Positions 8,474 to 16,529 of a stretch of 64,000 bases of DNA are shown here, in pieces. The notes under the pieces are model-generated. The model ran no database searches, was not told the DNA's origin, and was given only the letters and a program-made list of their open reading frames with translations. The translations under genes and the position numbers were made by a program. The stretch is taken from contig NZ_JASLIP010000041.1 of NCBI RefSeq assembly GCF_030152825.1, forward strand, positions 1 through 64,000. Direction: 5' to 3'. Each line of letters begins with the position of its first letter. The first letter of the stretch is position 1. Source of the DNA: Corynebacterium sp. Its GTDB lineage: Bacteria; Actinomycetota; Actinomycetes; Mycobacteriales; Mycobacteriaceae.

Positions 8474-9633
8474 CTCAGCGCGGCGACCGGCACGGTCAGG
8501 ACGAAGGTCGCGATCATCACGATGACCGTGTGGACGTGATTGCCGCTAAACATCGGGATCCCCAGCAGCGGGAAGACCACCGAGAGGATCGCGATGTGCC
8601 AGAGGAAGATCGCATAGGACCAGCGCCCCAGCGCCTGCATGGGTGCGGACTCCAGCAATGCCGAGCGCGGCGCCAGGGTGTAGGGGGTAATCAGAGCCGC
8701 CGCGAAGACCGTGCCGTAGATCGTGCGGCGCGCGAACTCGGCCGGGGTGGCCTGCACCAGCCCCTGCGGGCCGTCCAAGGCCGCGACCACCAGCGCCGCC
8801 AGTGCGATCAGCCAGAACAGTGGTCGCAGCCGGTATAGCGCCCCCACCAACCGGCGGCTGCGCTCCGGGTTTCCCAGCACCCAGGCTTCCGCTTCCGCAG
8901 AGAGAAAACCGATCGCGAACCAGGCCGCGAACGCCGGGGGCATCGTGTGCGGGTTCACCCGACCCGGCTCCAGCTCCCCGGTGAAGGGCGGCAGGAAGGC
9001 CCAGTAGTAGCTGACCAGCCCGAGCGCGGCGATGACGAGCACCCGGCGCCAGCGGGGCTGCTTCCCAATCAGCAGGGCGATCAGCGGGAGCACCAGATAG
9101 AAGGTCAGCTCCACGGACAGTGACCACAGGTGCGTCATGCCACCGACCAGGCCATCGGCGAAGTAGACCTGCGCCATGAGCAGGTTCTCCACGATCTGCT
9201 TGGCTGAGGGGTTATCGGCGACCGGTAGGAAGAGGAAGACGAAGAGCATCATCACCCAGGCCGCTGGCATGATGCGCCCCAGGCGCTTGACGTAGTAGCT
9301 GGCCACGCCCCGCCGGTTGCGGAATTGCACGTGTTGGCGGCGCCACAACAGGAAGCCGGAGAGGGCGAAGAACACGGGGACGAAGAAGTCCGTGCGCGCC
9401 ATGATCTGGTTGATTAGCGAGCCGGTGTCCGTGCCGGTCTGGAAAGCCACGTGGGTGATGATGATCCCCGAGCACGCGATCGCGCGGAGCCCCTCCAGGG
9501 AGGGCAGGAAGGGGGTCTTGGGGTGGGCCGTCGTCGGAGTTGAGGCGGTTCCCGACGGTGCCGCGGTTCCCGGCGGCGACGTCGTGGCAGCCCCGGAGGT
9601 TACGCTGGACGACGACGCGGACGCAGAGCGCAT
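8383..9633 (-). CDS. tmaT: Acyltransferase 3 family membrane protein, TmaT-like
   Basis: Product of 416 aa. A Ser/Thr/Ala-rich cytoplasmic leader precedes an integral membrane acyltransferase-3 domain: FLPSLEGLRAIACSGIIITH, then FFVPVFFALSGFLLWRR with its active-site-region Arg residues, about ten membrane helices and the family end SYALVEEPARV. The start at 9633 has GAGGAGG about 6 nt upstream; the ATG at 9657 does not. In C. glutamicum, TmaT O-acetylates trehalose monomycolate before MmpL-type export, and its mycobacterial counterpart Rv0228 is in the same gene neighbourhood. The TmaT assignment is by context and family, not by tested activity. It overlaps aftD antisense at the 3' ends. Confidence 0.85.
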   Translation of the reverse strand: MRSASASSSSVTSGAATTSPPGTAAPSGTASTPTTAHPKTPFLPSLEGLRAIACSGIIITHVAFQTGTDTGSLINQIMARTDFFVPVFFALSGFLLWRRQHVQFRNRRGVASYYVKRLGRIMPAAWVMMLFVFLFLPVADNPSAKQIVENLLMAQVYFADGLVGGMTHLWSLSVELTFYLVLPLIALLIGKQPRWRRVLVIAALGLVSYYWAFLPPFTGELEPGRVNPHTMPPAFAAWFAIGFLSAEAEAWVLGNPERSRRLVGALYRLRPLFWLIALAALVVAALDGPQGLVQATPAEFARRTIYGTVFAAALITPYTLAPRSALLESAPMQALGRWSYAIFLWHIAILSVVFPLLGIPMFSGNHVHTVIVMIATFVLTVPVAALSYALVEEPARVGINKMWAKYTASTTASSAS

Positions 9634-9657
9634 ACTCACCCTCCTCGGTGCAGTCAT

Positions 9658-9886
9658 GGGCGCGCCAGTGGATCAAAGTCACCGTGGCGGGCGGGTTCCT
9701 GGCCGTTCATTTTAGGCAGCCGACGAGCGCTTTAGGGCTGAAGTCGGCCGATAGCGATAAAACCAGAGAATTTTTTGTTTCTTTCCCCTTACATACTTTC
9801 ATTTTTGGTTAAAGTATGGCGAACACGTTGTTGTAAGAGGGATCTCTGGGCAGAGAGGCCTCAAGGACACTGAACGGAATTGCCAT
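9658..9886 (+). promoter_or_regulatory. Divergent intergenic region with candidate promoter for the DUF3068 gene
   Basis: This AT-rich stretch separates the divergent tmaT-like and DUF3068 genes. A possible promoter is TTACAT (9789-9794) and TAAAGT (9810-9815), spaced 15 nt, giving a leader of roughly 65-70 nt. No strong Shine-Dalgarno sequence precedes the ATG at 9887 (only AACGGAA). Promoter assignment is tentative. Confidence 0.4.
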
Positions 9887-11098
9887 ATGAGAAAAACCAT
9901 CTCCCTAATCTCGATCGTTTTGGGAGCAGCGCTGCTGGTCTTCGCGATCGCCCTTCCGACTTACGTCGTCCCTAAGGGCAAGGTTCTGCCACTGGACGTC
10001 GTGTCGACGACGAGCACCGAGCCGGTCGAGGCTCGCCTGCTCGACTCGGGAGCGCTGGCGAAGGACAAGCCGGTGGGGGATAACAAGAACCGCCCAGAGT
10101 GCAAGGGGGACAACAAGGAAGTCTCGTGCTTCATCTGGAACGACGTCGAAATCCAGACCCAGAAGTTCACCACCGCCCAGGAGCCGAGCGATAAGAAGCG
10201 AGTCACCCTGGAGGCTGGCCAGACCGTCTTCCGGACGGATAAGAGCGAGCCGGATAACCTGCTCTCCGCCACCATCGACCGCGTCACCCTGGACCGCAAG
10301 ACCCAGATGCCGGTGACCGACCCGATCTCTTCCCTGAACCTGGCTCCGCCGAAGGGCAAGGACGCGGAGGGCTACACCCCGCCAGAGTTCGTGCGTAAGG
10401 GCCTGCAGTACCAGTTCCCGATGGGTGCTGACCGGAAGTCCTACCCGTACTTCGACGCCCAGACCCTCACCACCAACCCAATCGACTTCGTCGATGAAGG
10501 CGAGCAGGGTGGCGAAAAGATCTACACCTTCGAGCAGACGGTCGACCCGACCCCGCTGTACGACGCACAGAAGAAGTACCTCGAGTCCGATGGCTCCCTG
10601 ACCGCTGCGGAGGAGGGCGTGCTCACTTCCCTGAAGCTGACCTTCCCGGCGAAGGTCTGGGGACTGAAGGACGACGAGATCCGCAACCCGAAGAAGGGTG
10701 AGGACAAGGACAAGGACGAGAAGTCCGAGGCTGGCCCGGACGTCGAGATGCAGCGCTACTACACCGTTAACCGCAAGATCAGCATCGAGCCGGAGACCGG
10801 CGTGATCGTCAACGGTGGCGAAGAGATCTGGATGTTCTACGCTCAGGACGATGAGGAGGCCAAGGAGATCGCGAAGCCGGAGAACCGGGAGCGCGAGCTG
10901 GCCAACCCGAAGCGCACCGCGATGTACCTGCCGGCGCAGTGGGACGAGAAGTCCAAGGAAGCCCAGATGGTGACCGCTAAGGAGGGCCTGAGCACCATCA
11001 AGACGATGGGAACCACGGTTCCGATCATCGCTGGCCTGCTGGGTCTATTCCTGCTCTTTGTCGGCCTGTGGCTGCAGCGCGCACCGCGTAAGAGCTAG
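9887..11098 (+). CDS. pgfA: DUF3068 (PF11271 'PorA') membrane protein, PgfA-like
   Basis: Product of 403 aa: an N-terminal membrane helix (ISLISIVLGAALLVFAIALPTYVV), an extracytoplasmic domain of about 340 residues, and a C-terminal helix (VPIIAGLLGLFLLFVGLWL) with a short basic tail. This is the DUF3068 architecture. The mycobacterial homologue Rv0227c/MSMEG_0317 (PgfA) is a periplasmic-facing factor linked to MmpL3, trehalose monomycolate trafficking and polar growth; the flanking tmaT-like and mtrP genes match that locus. The domain family is often labelled a porin, which the two-helix topology does not support. Confidence 0.82.
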   Translation: MRKTISLISIVLGAALLVFAIALPTYVVPKGKVLPLDVVSTTSTEPVEARLLDSGALAKDKPVGDNKNRPECKGDNKEVSCFIWNDVEIQTQKFTTAQEPSDKKRVTLEAGQTVFRTDKSEPDNLLSATIDRVTLDRKTQMPVTDPISSLNLAPPKGKDAEGYTPPEFVRKGLQYQFPMGADRKSYPYFDAQTLTTNPIDFVDEGEQGGEKIYTFEQTVDPTPLYDAQKKYLESDGSLTAAEEGVLTSLKLTFPAKVWGLKDDEIRNPKKGEDKDKDEKSEAGPDVEMQRYYTVNRKISIEPETGVIVNGGEEIWMFYAQDDEEAKEIAKPENRERELANPKRTAMYLPAQWDEKSKEAQMVTAKEGLSTIKTMGTTVPIIAGLLGLFLLFVGLWLQRAPRKS

Positions 11099-11121
11099 GC
11101 CGAAATCTAGGCGCCTGACGT

Positions 11122-11171
11122 TTTAAGCCCGCTTTCCGTTTCTGCTTTCGCAGCGACGGGGCGGGCTTAAA
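11122..11171 (+). terminator. Stem-loop after the DUF3068 gene, overlapping the next promoter
   Basis: An 11-bp perfect inverted repeat, TTTAAGCCCGC / GCGGGCTTAAA, encloses a smaller hairpin CTGC-TTTC-GCAG (11142-11153). It probably terminates the DUF3068 transcript. Its right arm ends inside a TAAACT element that looks like the -10 of the following gene. Confidence 0.6.
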
Positions 11172-11173
11172 CT
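11168..11173 (+). promoter_or_regulatory. -10 element for a leaderless transcript
   Basis: TAAACT lies exactly 6 nt upstream of the GTG at 11180 and no Shine-Dalgarno sequence is present. In actinobacteria this spacing typically gives a transcript starting at the initiation codon. Confidence 0.5.
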
Positions 11174-11179
11174 TGTATT

Positions 11180-12976
11180 GTGAGCTTTTCCTTCGATTCC
11201 ACGCCGACGCGGGAACTGGCCATAGGTGAATCTGGCCAGTCCATCCCGCGCGTTCCGGCGTGGGGTTTGGGGCTGTTTATCCTCGCGGTCACGGCCAGCA
11301 CGCTGTGGCCCTTTTGGTGGGGTCTCATCCCGTCGCGGGACCGGGCTTTCATGCTCCGCGACATGATGGTGCCCTTCCACCTCAGCGCCAATGACCTGGT
11401 GCTCGGCAAGGGGGATTATTCGCCGCGGGCACTGCCGCAGGACGCGATCCTCGCGGTCTTCTCCCCCACCATCCCCGCGACCACGTTGGCGGCGGCTTTC
11501 GTCCTGATCGCGGCAGCCTGCGGGATTCTCGGCGCAGTGAAGATGGCCCGCGACATGGCGGGCGCCCACCGTGCCGCCCAGCTGGTGTGCGGCCTGTTCG
11601 TGGTGTGGAACCCGTACGTCATCGAGCGGCTATTGCAGGGGCAGTGGTCGCTGGCGCTGGCGGTGATGCTGCTGCCCGCGATCGCCTACTGTGCGGCGAC
11701 GGGATTCCAGAGCCCACAGGTGCTGCTGATTAGCCTCGCGGGGCTGACCCCGGCGGGGCTCGTGCTGGGCGCGATCGTCGCCCTGGTGTTTAGCCCGACG
11801 GTGCGTTCCCGCGCCCTGGTGTTCCTCACCAGCCTCGCGTTAGCTGCCCCCTGGCTGCTGGTGACCCTGCTCAATGGCACGCCTTCTCGGTCCACCGCCA
11901 ACGGCGCGGAAGCGTTCGCGGTGGGGCCGGACGGCCCGCTCGGCACGGTGGTCTCGGTGCTGGGGCTGGGTGGCATCTGGAATGCCGGCGCGATCCCGCC
12001 CTCCCGCGGCCTGCTCGGCGCGCTGGCTGGGCTCGCGCTCTTCATTTTCGCGGCCTGGGGCATCGCGGAGCTGTGGCGGGTGTACCGCGGCGTTGCGGTG
12101 CTTACCACTGCGGCCTTCGCGGTTCCCCTGCTGCTCGCAACCCCCGTGGGGCTGCCGCTGATGCGTTTCCTAGTGGCGCACGTGCCAGGGGTGGCGTTAT
12201 TCCGCGATACCCACAAGCTCGTGGGGCTGGCCCTGCCTGGCCTGATCCTGCTGCTGGCGGTAGGCATGCAGCGGCTGCGGCAGCGCGCGGTATCCGCCAG
12301 CACGGAACTCTCCCCCGACGGCACGCGGCTGCTCGGCGGGGTAGTCCCCCTGGCAGTCGGCGCGCTGGTGATCGCGACAGTGCCGGGTTATCCCGCGGAC
12401 GTCTCCCCCACCGCGCCGCAGCGCATCTCCCCGGCGTGGGCGAGCTTCTCGGAGACGATCTCCGGTGTGCCGCGGAGCAAGATCCTGCTCTTCCCGCCGG
12501 GCAACTATCGCCTGCGTGAGGACGGCGAGCCGACCCTCACCCCGGCACTGAAGACGCTGCCTGGCCAGCCGCTGGACCCGCAGTTCCTCATCGTCGACGG
12601 CAAGCTCGTCGACGGGGACCAGGACACGATCCGACTGATCGAGGACGCGATGGCGGGCCGGGACACGCTGGCGGCCAGCGGCGTGGGCTGGGTGATCGCC
12701 GACCGGCCGCTGATGCGTGACAACGAGGAGGACTACCAGCAGCTCGACGAGCTGCTCGCCGAGTACCCGACGGTGGAGGAGGTCGAGGGCATGCAGCTCT
12801 ACCGCATCCCGCAGCCAGACGGGGCTGACGCTAGACAGCCCTCCACGCCCGCGGTGGCGGGCATGGCCTTGTACTGGATCACCCAGCTGGCCGCGCTGGG
12901 CGCGGGCTTATGGTCGCTAAACCAGGCGCGGCGAGACGCGCGCCGACGCGCCCTGATTGCCGAAGTGTCCGGCTAG
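11180..12976 (+). CDS. Conserved polytopic membrane protein (Rv0226c-like, possible GT-C-type)
   Basis: Product of 598 aa with roughly 11-12 hydrophobic segments spread over residues 25-390, a soluble extracytoplasmic-looking region (about 415-565), and a last membrane helix near the C-terminus (VAGMALYWITQLAALGAGLW). The overall plan recalls GT-C glycosyltransferases such as AftD, but no catalytic Asp motif can be assigned with confidence. Position between the DUF3068 and GT4 genes matches Rv0226c of M. tuberculosis. The GTG start follows a TAAACT box by 6 nt, suggesting leaderless translation. Its stop codon overlaps the stop of the convergent GT4 gene. Function unknown; a role in envelope glycan or glycolipid assembly is inferred from context. 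Confidence 0.75.
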   Translation: MSFSFDSTPTRELAIGESGQSIPRVPAWGLGLFILAVTASTLWPFWWGLIPSRDRAFMLRDMMVPFHLSANDLVLGKGDYSPRALPQDAILAVFSPTIPATTLAAAFVLIAAACGILGAVKMARDMAGAHRAAQLVCGLFVVWNPYVIERLLQGQWSLALAVMLLPAIAYCAATGFQSPQVLLISLAGLTPAGLVLGAIVALVFSPTVRSRALVFLTSLALAAPWLLVTLLNGTPSRSTANGAEAFAVGPDGPLGTVVSVLGLGGIWNAGAIPPSRGLLGALAGLALFIFAAWGIAELWRVYRGVAVLTTAAFAVPLLLATPVGLPLMRFLVAHVPGVALFRDTHKLVGLALPGLILLLAVGMQRLRQRAVSASTELSPDGTRLLGGVVPLAVGALVIATVPGYPADVSPTAPQRISPAWASFSETISGVPRSKILLFPPGNYRLREDGEPTLTPALKTLPGQPLDPQFLIVDGKLVDGDQDTIRLIEDAMAGRDTLAASGVGWVIADRPLMRDNEEDYQQLDELLAEYPTVEEVEGMQLYRIPQPDGADARQPSTPAVAGMALYWITQLAALGAGLWSLNQARRDARRRALIAEVSG

Positions 12977-14160
12977 CCCTGCCACTCGGTTTCCCGGAGC
13001 GTCGCCACCTGCTGCAGCAGCTCCTCCCAGGCCCGGCCGGTGTTTTCCCAGGAGTACTGGGCTGCCCGCAGCTCGGCGGCCTGCCCCATGCGCCGGCAGA
13101 GGGCGGGGTCGTCCAACAAGTGTTCGACGGCGTTGATCAGCCCGCCCGGGGAGGTGGCCAGCAGGCCGGTCTCCTCGTCGACGATGGAGTCCCGCAGGCC
13201 CGCGGAGGACTCGTAGCCCACGGTGGGCACCCCGTGCTGGGCCGCCTCGATGACCGCGAGCCCCCAGCCTTCCTTGCGGGAGGGCATGACGTGGATCCTG
13301 GCGCGCTGCAGGATGCGGTGCTTGAGCTCCTCGCTGACGTAGCCGTGGAAGACCACCTTGCCGTCCACCCCCAGCTCCTGGGCGTATCGGCGCAGGTTCT
13401 CCGACCACCAGCCATCGCCAATGACGTCCAGGCGCAGGTTGGGGTGGCTCCGCTGCAGGGCGGCGAGGCAGTCGAGGGCGTGCTCGATCTGCTTGTGCGG
13501 CACCAGTCGGGAGAGCGCGACCAGGTAGACGGGCTTATCCTCCCCCTCCTGGGCGCTGTGCCCGCGCGCGGCCTCGGGCACCGGTTCGATGCCGTTGCGG
13601 ATGATCGTGAAATTCTCTGCAGGCACGCCCAGCTCGGCGAACTCCTCTGCCGAGGGTTGCGAGACCGTGACCCAGCGGTTGCGGCGGTGGATCAGCGGGG
13701 AGATCTTGGATTCCACGAGCCAGCCGATCCGGGAGAGCACCGGGCCCGCGACGGACCACTGCTCGCGGTGGCAGTGGTGGGTGAGCACCACGGTGGGGGC
13801 GCCGGCGACGAGGGAGGCGAAGAAGGGCACACCGTTTTGGGTATCGACGACCACGTCCGGGGTTCCCATCTTGCCGATTGCGCCGACCCGCAGGCCGAGC
13901 CGGGCCGCCAGCAGCGCCAGCAGCGCGCGGGGGTAGACGCTCAAGTTTCCCCCGGCGCGGGAGAACTTGAGCCAGTAGCCGCCGCGCTGAACGTGCTCGG
14001 TTTTCTTCGCTCCCGGGTAGTAAGCGGTGCGGTAAATCACCTCGTGACCTTGGGAGGCGAGGTACTGCCCCACCTGTTCGAGGTAGCGCTCCGAACCACC
14101 GCCCTCCGGGTGGTTGGTGTCGCGCCAGCACAGCAAGATTACTTTCAGGAAACGACTCAT
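12973..14160 (-). CDS. GT4 family glycosyltransferase (Rv0225-like)
   Basis: Product of 395 aa with the GT-B arrangement: an N-terminal acceptor domain opening with ILLCWRDTNHPEGGGSERYLE, and a C-terminal nucleotide-sugar domain containing the retaining GT4 EX7E motif in RKEGWGLAVIEAAQHGVPTVG. It has no signal peptide or membrane helix, so it probably acts at the inner face of the membrane. It is divergent from mtrP, as Rv0225 is from Rv0224c. Donor and acceptor are unknown. It shares a CTAG with the stop codon of the convergent membrane-protein gene. Confidence 0.85.
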   Translation of the reverse strand: MSRFLKVILLCWRDTNHPEGGGSERYLEQVGQYLASQGHEVIYRTAYYPGAKKTEHVQRGGYWLKFSRAGGNLSVYPRALLALLAARLGLRVGAIGKMGTPDVVVDTQNGVPFFASLVAGAPTVVLTHHCHREQWSVAGPVLSRIGWLVESKISPLIHRRNRWVTVSQPSAEEFAELGVPAENFTIIRNGIEPVPEAARGHSAQEGEDKPVYLVALSRLVPHKQIEHALDCLAALQRSHPNLRLDVIGDGWWSENLRRYAQELGVDGKVVFHGYVSEELKHRILQRARIHVMPSRKEGWGLAVIEAAQHGVPTVGYESSAGLRDSIVDEETGLLATSPGGLINAVEHLLDDPALCRRMGQAAELRAAQYSWENTGRAWEELLQQVATLRETEWQG

Positions 14161-14209
14161 TATGCATCACACCCTACCCGGATTCACCCCCAAGCACTTC
14201 TGGTTATGT

Positions 14210-14215
14210 CACAAT
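14210..14215 (+). promoter_or_regulatory. Candidate -10 for a leaderless mtrP transcript
   Basis: CACAAT is followed by TCCTTCC and then the ATG at 14223, a 7-nt gap with no ribosome-binding site. The short 62-bp divergent region must also hold the promoter of the GT4 gene. Confidence 0.35.
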
Positions 14216-14222
14216 TCCTTCC

Positions 14223-15065
14223 ATGACTTCCGCGCACCCCGCCCGGCGATTTTTCCGCCGCGTCAGCACTGCCCTCACCGCCCCCGCAGGCAATTCAACC
14301 CTGCGCTTTTGGCGCCCGAAAGCGAGCTTGCAGCGCGCCGTGGGCCTGCTTTCGGATTTCCGCTACGAGCAGACTCGTCCCGATATCTTCTATGGTCACC
14401 TCGCCGAGGACACGGTGGGGCTCATCGAGGCCCTGTGGCGCGGCGCGACAGGACGGGAACTCGCTGGCTCCAAGATTTTGGACGTCGGTGGCGGGCCTGG
14501 TTACTTCGGTGTCGCCTTCGGCGAAGCGAGCGCGGAGTACGTGACCTGCGAACCGGACGTGGGCGAGATGGCGGCCGCGGGCATCACCCTGGTCTCCTCG
14601 GTGCGGGGCTCCGGGATGGAGCTGCCGTTTATCGACGAGGCCTTCGACATCACCTATTCCTCCAATGTCGCCGAGCACGTGCCGGAGCCCTGGGTGATGG
14701 CCGATGAGATGCTGCGGGTCACCAAGCCGGGCGGGGTGATGATCTACAGCTATACGGTGTGGCTCGGCCCCTTCGGCGGCCACGAGACCGGATTGTGGGA
14801 GCACTACGTGGGCGGGGAGTTCGCGGCCCAGCGCTACGAGAAGAAGATGGGCAAGCCGCCAAAGAACCGCTGGGGCGAGTCGCTGTTCAACGTCTCCGCG
14901 GCCGATGGTCTGCGATACGGCCAGCGGGTTGCCGCCGCAGGCGGCGCGGAGTTGGTGGCGGCGTTCCCGCGCTATCACCCCTGGTGGGCATGGTGGATGG
15001 TTCGGGTTCCACTGCTGCGGGAGTTCGCGGTATCCAACCTGGTTCTGGTGTTCCGGAAGGCCTAG
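14223..15065 (+). CDS. mtrP: Class I SAM-dependent methyltransferase, MtrP-like
   Basis: Product of 280 aa. Motif I is ILDVGGGPGYFG (around residue 85), followed by a UbiE/Methyltransf_11-type core (YVTCEPD, LPFIDEAFDITYSSNVAEHV, VTKPGGVMIYSY). The C-terminus is hydrophobic and basic, which could allow membrane association. In C. glutamicum, MtrP (homologue of Rv0224c) is required for efficient membrane transport of trehalose mycolates; the methylated substrate is not clear. The gene order with GT4, DUF3068, TmaT-like and AftD genes supports the assignment. Confidence 0.85.
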   Translation: MTSAHPARRFFRRVSTALTAPAGNSTLRFWRPKASLQRAVGLLSDFRYEQTRPDIFYGHLAEDTVGLIEALWRGATGRELAGSKILDVGGGPGYFGVAFGEASAEYVTCEPDVGEMAAAGITLVSSVRGSGMELPFIDEAFDITYSSNVAEHVPEPWVMADEMLRVTKPGGVMIYSYTVWLGPFGGHETGLWEHYVGGEFAAQRYEKKMGKPPKNRWGESLFNVSAADGLRYGQRVAAAGGAELVAAFPRYHPWWAWWMVRVPLLREFAVSNLVLVFRKA

Positions 15066-15194
15066 CTGACGGTGGCCCGGGGAGGCGGGAACTGACGTCC
15101 TAAAAAGAAGAGAATAAAAGTACAACTATCGGATCGAAATAGATTAGAGTGATGCAGGACACATTTCCCAAACGATAGGAACCAAAGGACTGTC

Positions 15195-16424
15195 ATGACG
15201 AGCAACTCTGGCGCCCCTGAGGCCTTCATCTACGACGCCGTCCGGACACCCCGCGGAAAGGGTAAGCCCGGCGGATCCCTGCACACCGTCAAGCCGGTCA
15301 GCCTGCTCAGCGGACTGATCGAGGCCATCTTGGAGCGCAACCCGGGCCTGGACCCGGCGCGCATCAACGACGTCATCGCTGGCTGCGTGACCCCCGTCGG
15401 CGACCAGGGCATGGATATCGCCCGCACCGCCGCTCTCAACGCCGGCCTGCCGTACTCCGCGACCGGCCTACAGGTCAACCGCTACTGCGCATCCGGCCTA
15501 ACCGCCCTCAACCTCGCCGCACAGAAGGTGCGCTCCGGCTGGGACGAGCTCGTCTTCGCCGGTGGCGTGGAGTCCATGTCCCGCGTGCCGATGGGCTCCG
15601 ACGGCGGCGCCCTCGCCCTCGACCCGGAGTCCAACTTCTACAACGACTTCATCCCGCAGGGCATCTCCGCGGACATCATCGCCAGCCTCGACGGGATGAC
15701 CCGCGAGGACCTCGACGCCTTTGCCGCCCGCTCCCACGAGCGTGCAGCCAAGGCCTGGGAGGAAGGCCGCTTCGACCGCACCGTCGTCCCGGTCAAGGAC
15801 CAGAACGGCCAGGTACTGCTGGACCGCGACGAGACCATCCGTCAGGGCACGACCGTGGAGTCCCTCTCCGGGCTGCGTCCGGCCTTCGCCATGATCGGCG
15901 ACCAGGGCGGCTTCGACGCTGTCGCGCAGACCAAGTACCCGCAGCTCGAGCGCATCAACCACCTGCACCACGCTGGTAACTCCTCCGGCATCGTCGACGG
16001 CGCAGCCCTGCTGGCTATCGGTTCCGAGAAGGCAGGCCAGGAGATGGACCTCGAGCCGCGCGCCCGCGTCGTCTCCGTCGCCACCACCGGCGTGGAGCCG
16101 ACCATCATGCTCACCGCACCGGCACCGGCCTCCCGCGCCGCGCTGGCCAAGGCGGGCCTGAAGCCGGAGGACATCGACGTCTGGGAGATCAACGAGGCGT
16201 TCTCCTCCGTCGTCCTGCGTGCGCAGCGCGAGCTGAACATCCCGGATGAGAAGCTCAACATCAGCGGCGGCGCCATCGCCATGGGTCACCCGCTGGGCGC
16301 GACCGGCGCGATCATCACCGGTAACGCGGTCGACGAGCTGCACCGCACCGGCGGCCGCTACGCACTGATCACCCTGTGCGTCGCAGCCGGCATGGGCGTG
16401 GCCACCATCATCGAGCGCGTCTAA
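15195..16424 (+). CDS. fadA: Acetyl-CoA C-acyltransferase (thiolase) FadA
   Basis: Product of 409 aa, a normal thiolase length. The nucleophilic Cys is in NRYCASGLTALN, the catalytic His in GGAIAMGHPLGATGA and the second Cys in LITLCVAAGMG; NEAF is also present. It catalyses the last step of beta-oxidation, releasing acetyl-CoA. The start has an AAAGGA site upstream. It is the first gene of a two-gene unit with fadB, like the FadA/FadB (Rv0859/Rv0860) trifunctional enzyme of M. tuberculosis. It supports growth on fatty acids. Confidence 0.93.
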   Translation: MTSNSGAPEAFIYDAVRTPRGKGKPGGSLHTVKPVSLLSGLIEAILERNPGLDPARINDVIAGCVTPVGDQGMDIARTAALNAGLPYSATGLQVNRYCASGLTALNLAAQKVRSGWDELVFAGGVESMSRVPMGSDGGALALDPESNFYNDFIPQGISADIIASLDGMTREDLDAFAARSHERAAKAWEEGRFDRTVVPVKDQNGQVLLDRDETIRQGTTVESLSGLRPAFAMIGDQGGFDAVAQTKYPQLERINHLHHAGNSSGIVDGAALLAIGSEKAGQEMDLEPRARVVSVATTGVEPTIMLTAPAPASRAALAKAGLKPEDIDVWEINEAFSSVVLRAQRELNIPDEKLNISGGAIAMGHPLGATGAIITGNAVDELHRTGGRYALITLCVAAGMGVATIIERV

Positions 16425-16463
16425 GCGATCGACACCCGACAGTTCAAGCACTGCAGTCGCTGT

Positions 16464-16487
16464 AAGCACTGAAGTCATTCAGCGCTT
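16464..16487 (+). repeat. Intercistronic inverted repeat and AGCACTG repeats between fadA and fadB
   Basis: AAGCACTGAA and TTCAGCGCTT pair at 9 of 10 positions around a GTCA loop. The core AGCACTG also occurs at 16447-16453 and 16491-16497, so the 105-bp spacer carries three copies. It could be an RNA hairpin setting the fadA:fadB ratio, or an operator. Confidence 0.5.
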
Positions 16488-16529
16488 AAGAGCACTGCCT
16501 CACTGCAAGATTCGAATACAGGAGAATCA

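Noticed and set aside
9887..11098. Outer-membrane porin PorA
   Set aside because: The family name suggests a porin, but the protein has two terminal membrane helices and a large soluble domain, fitting the PgfA-type envelope factor.
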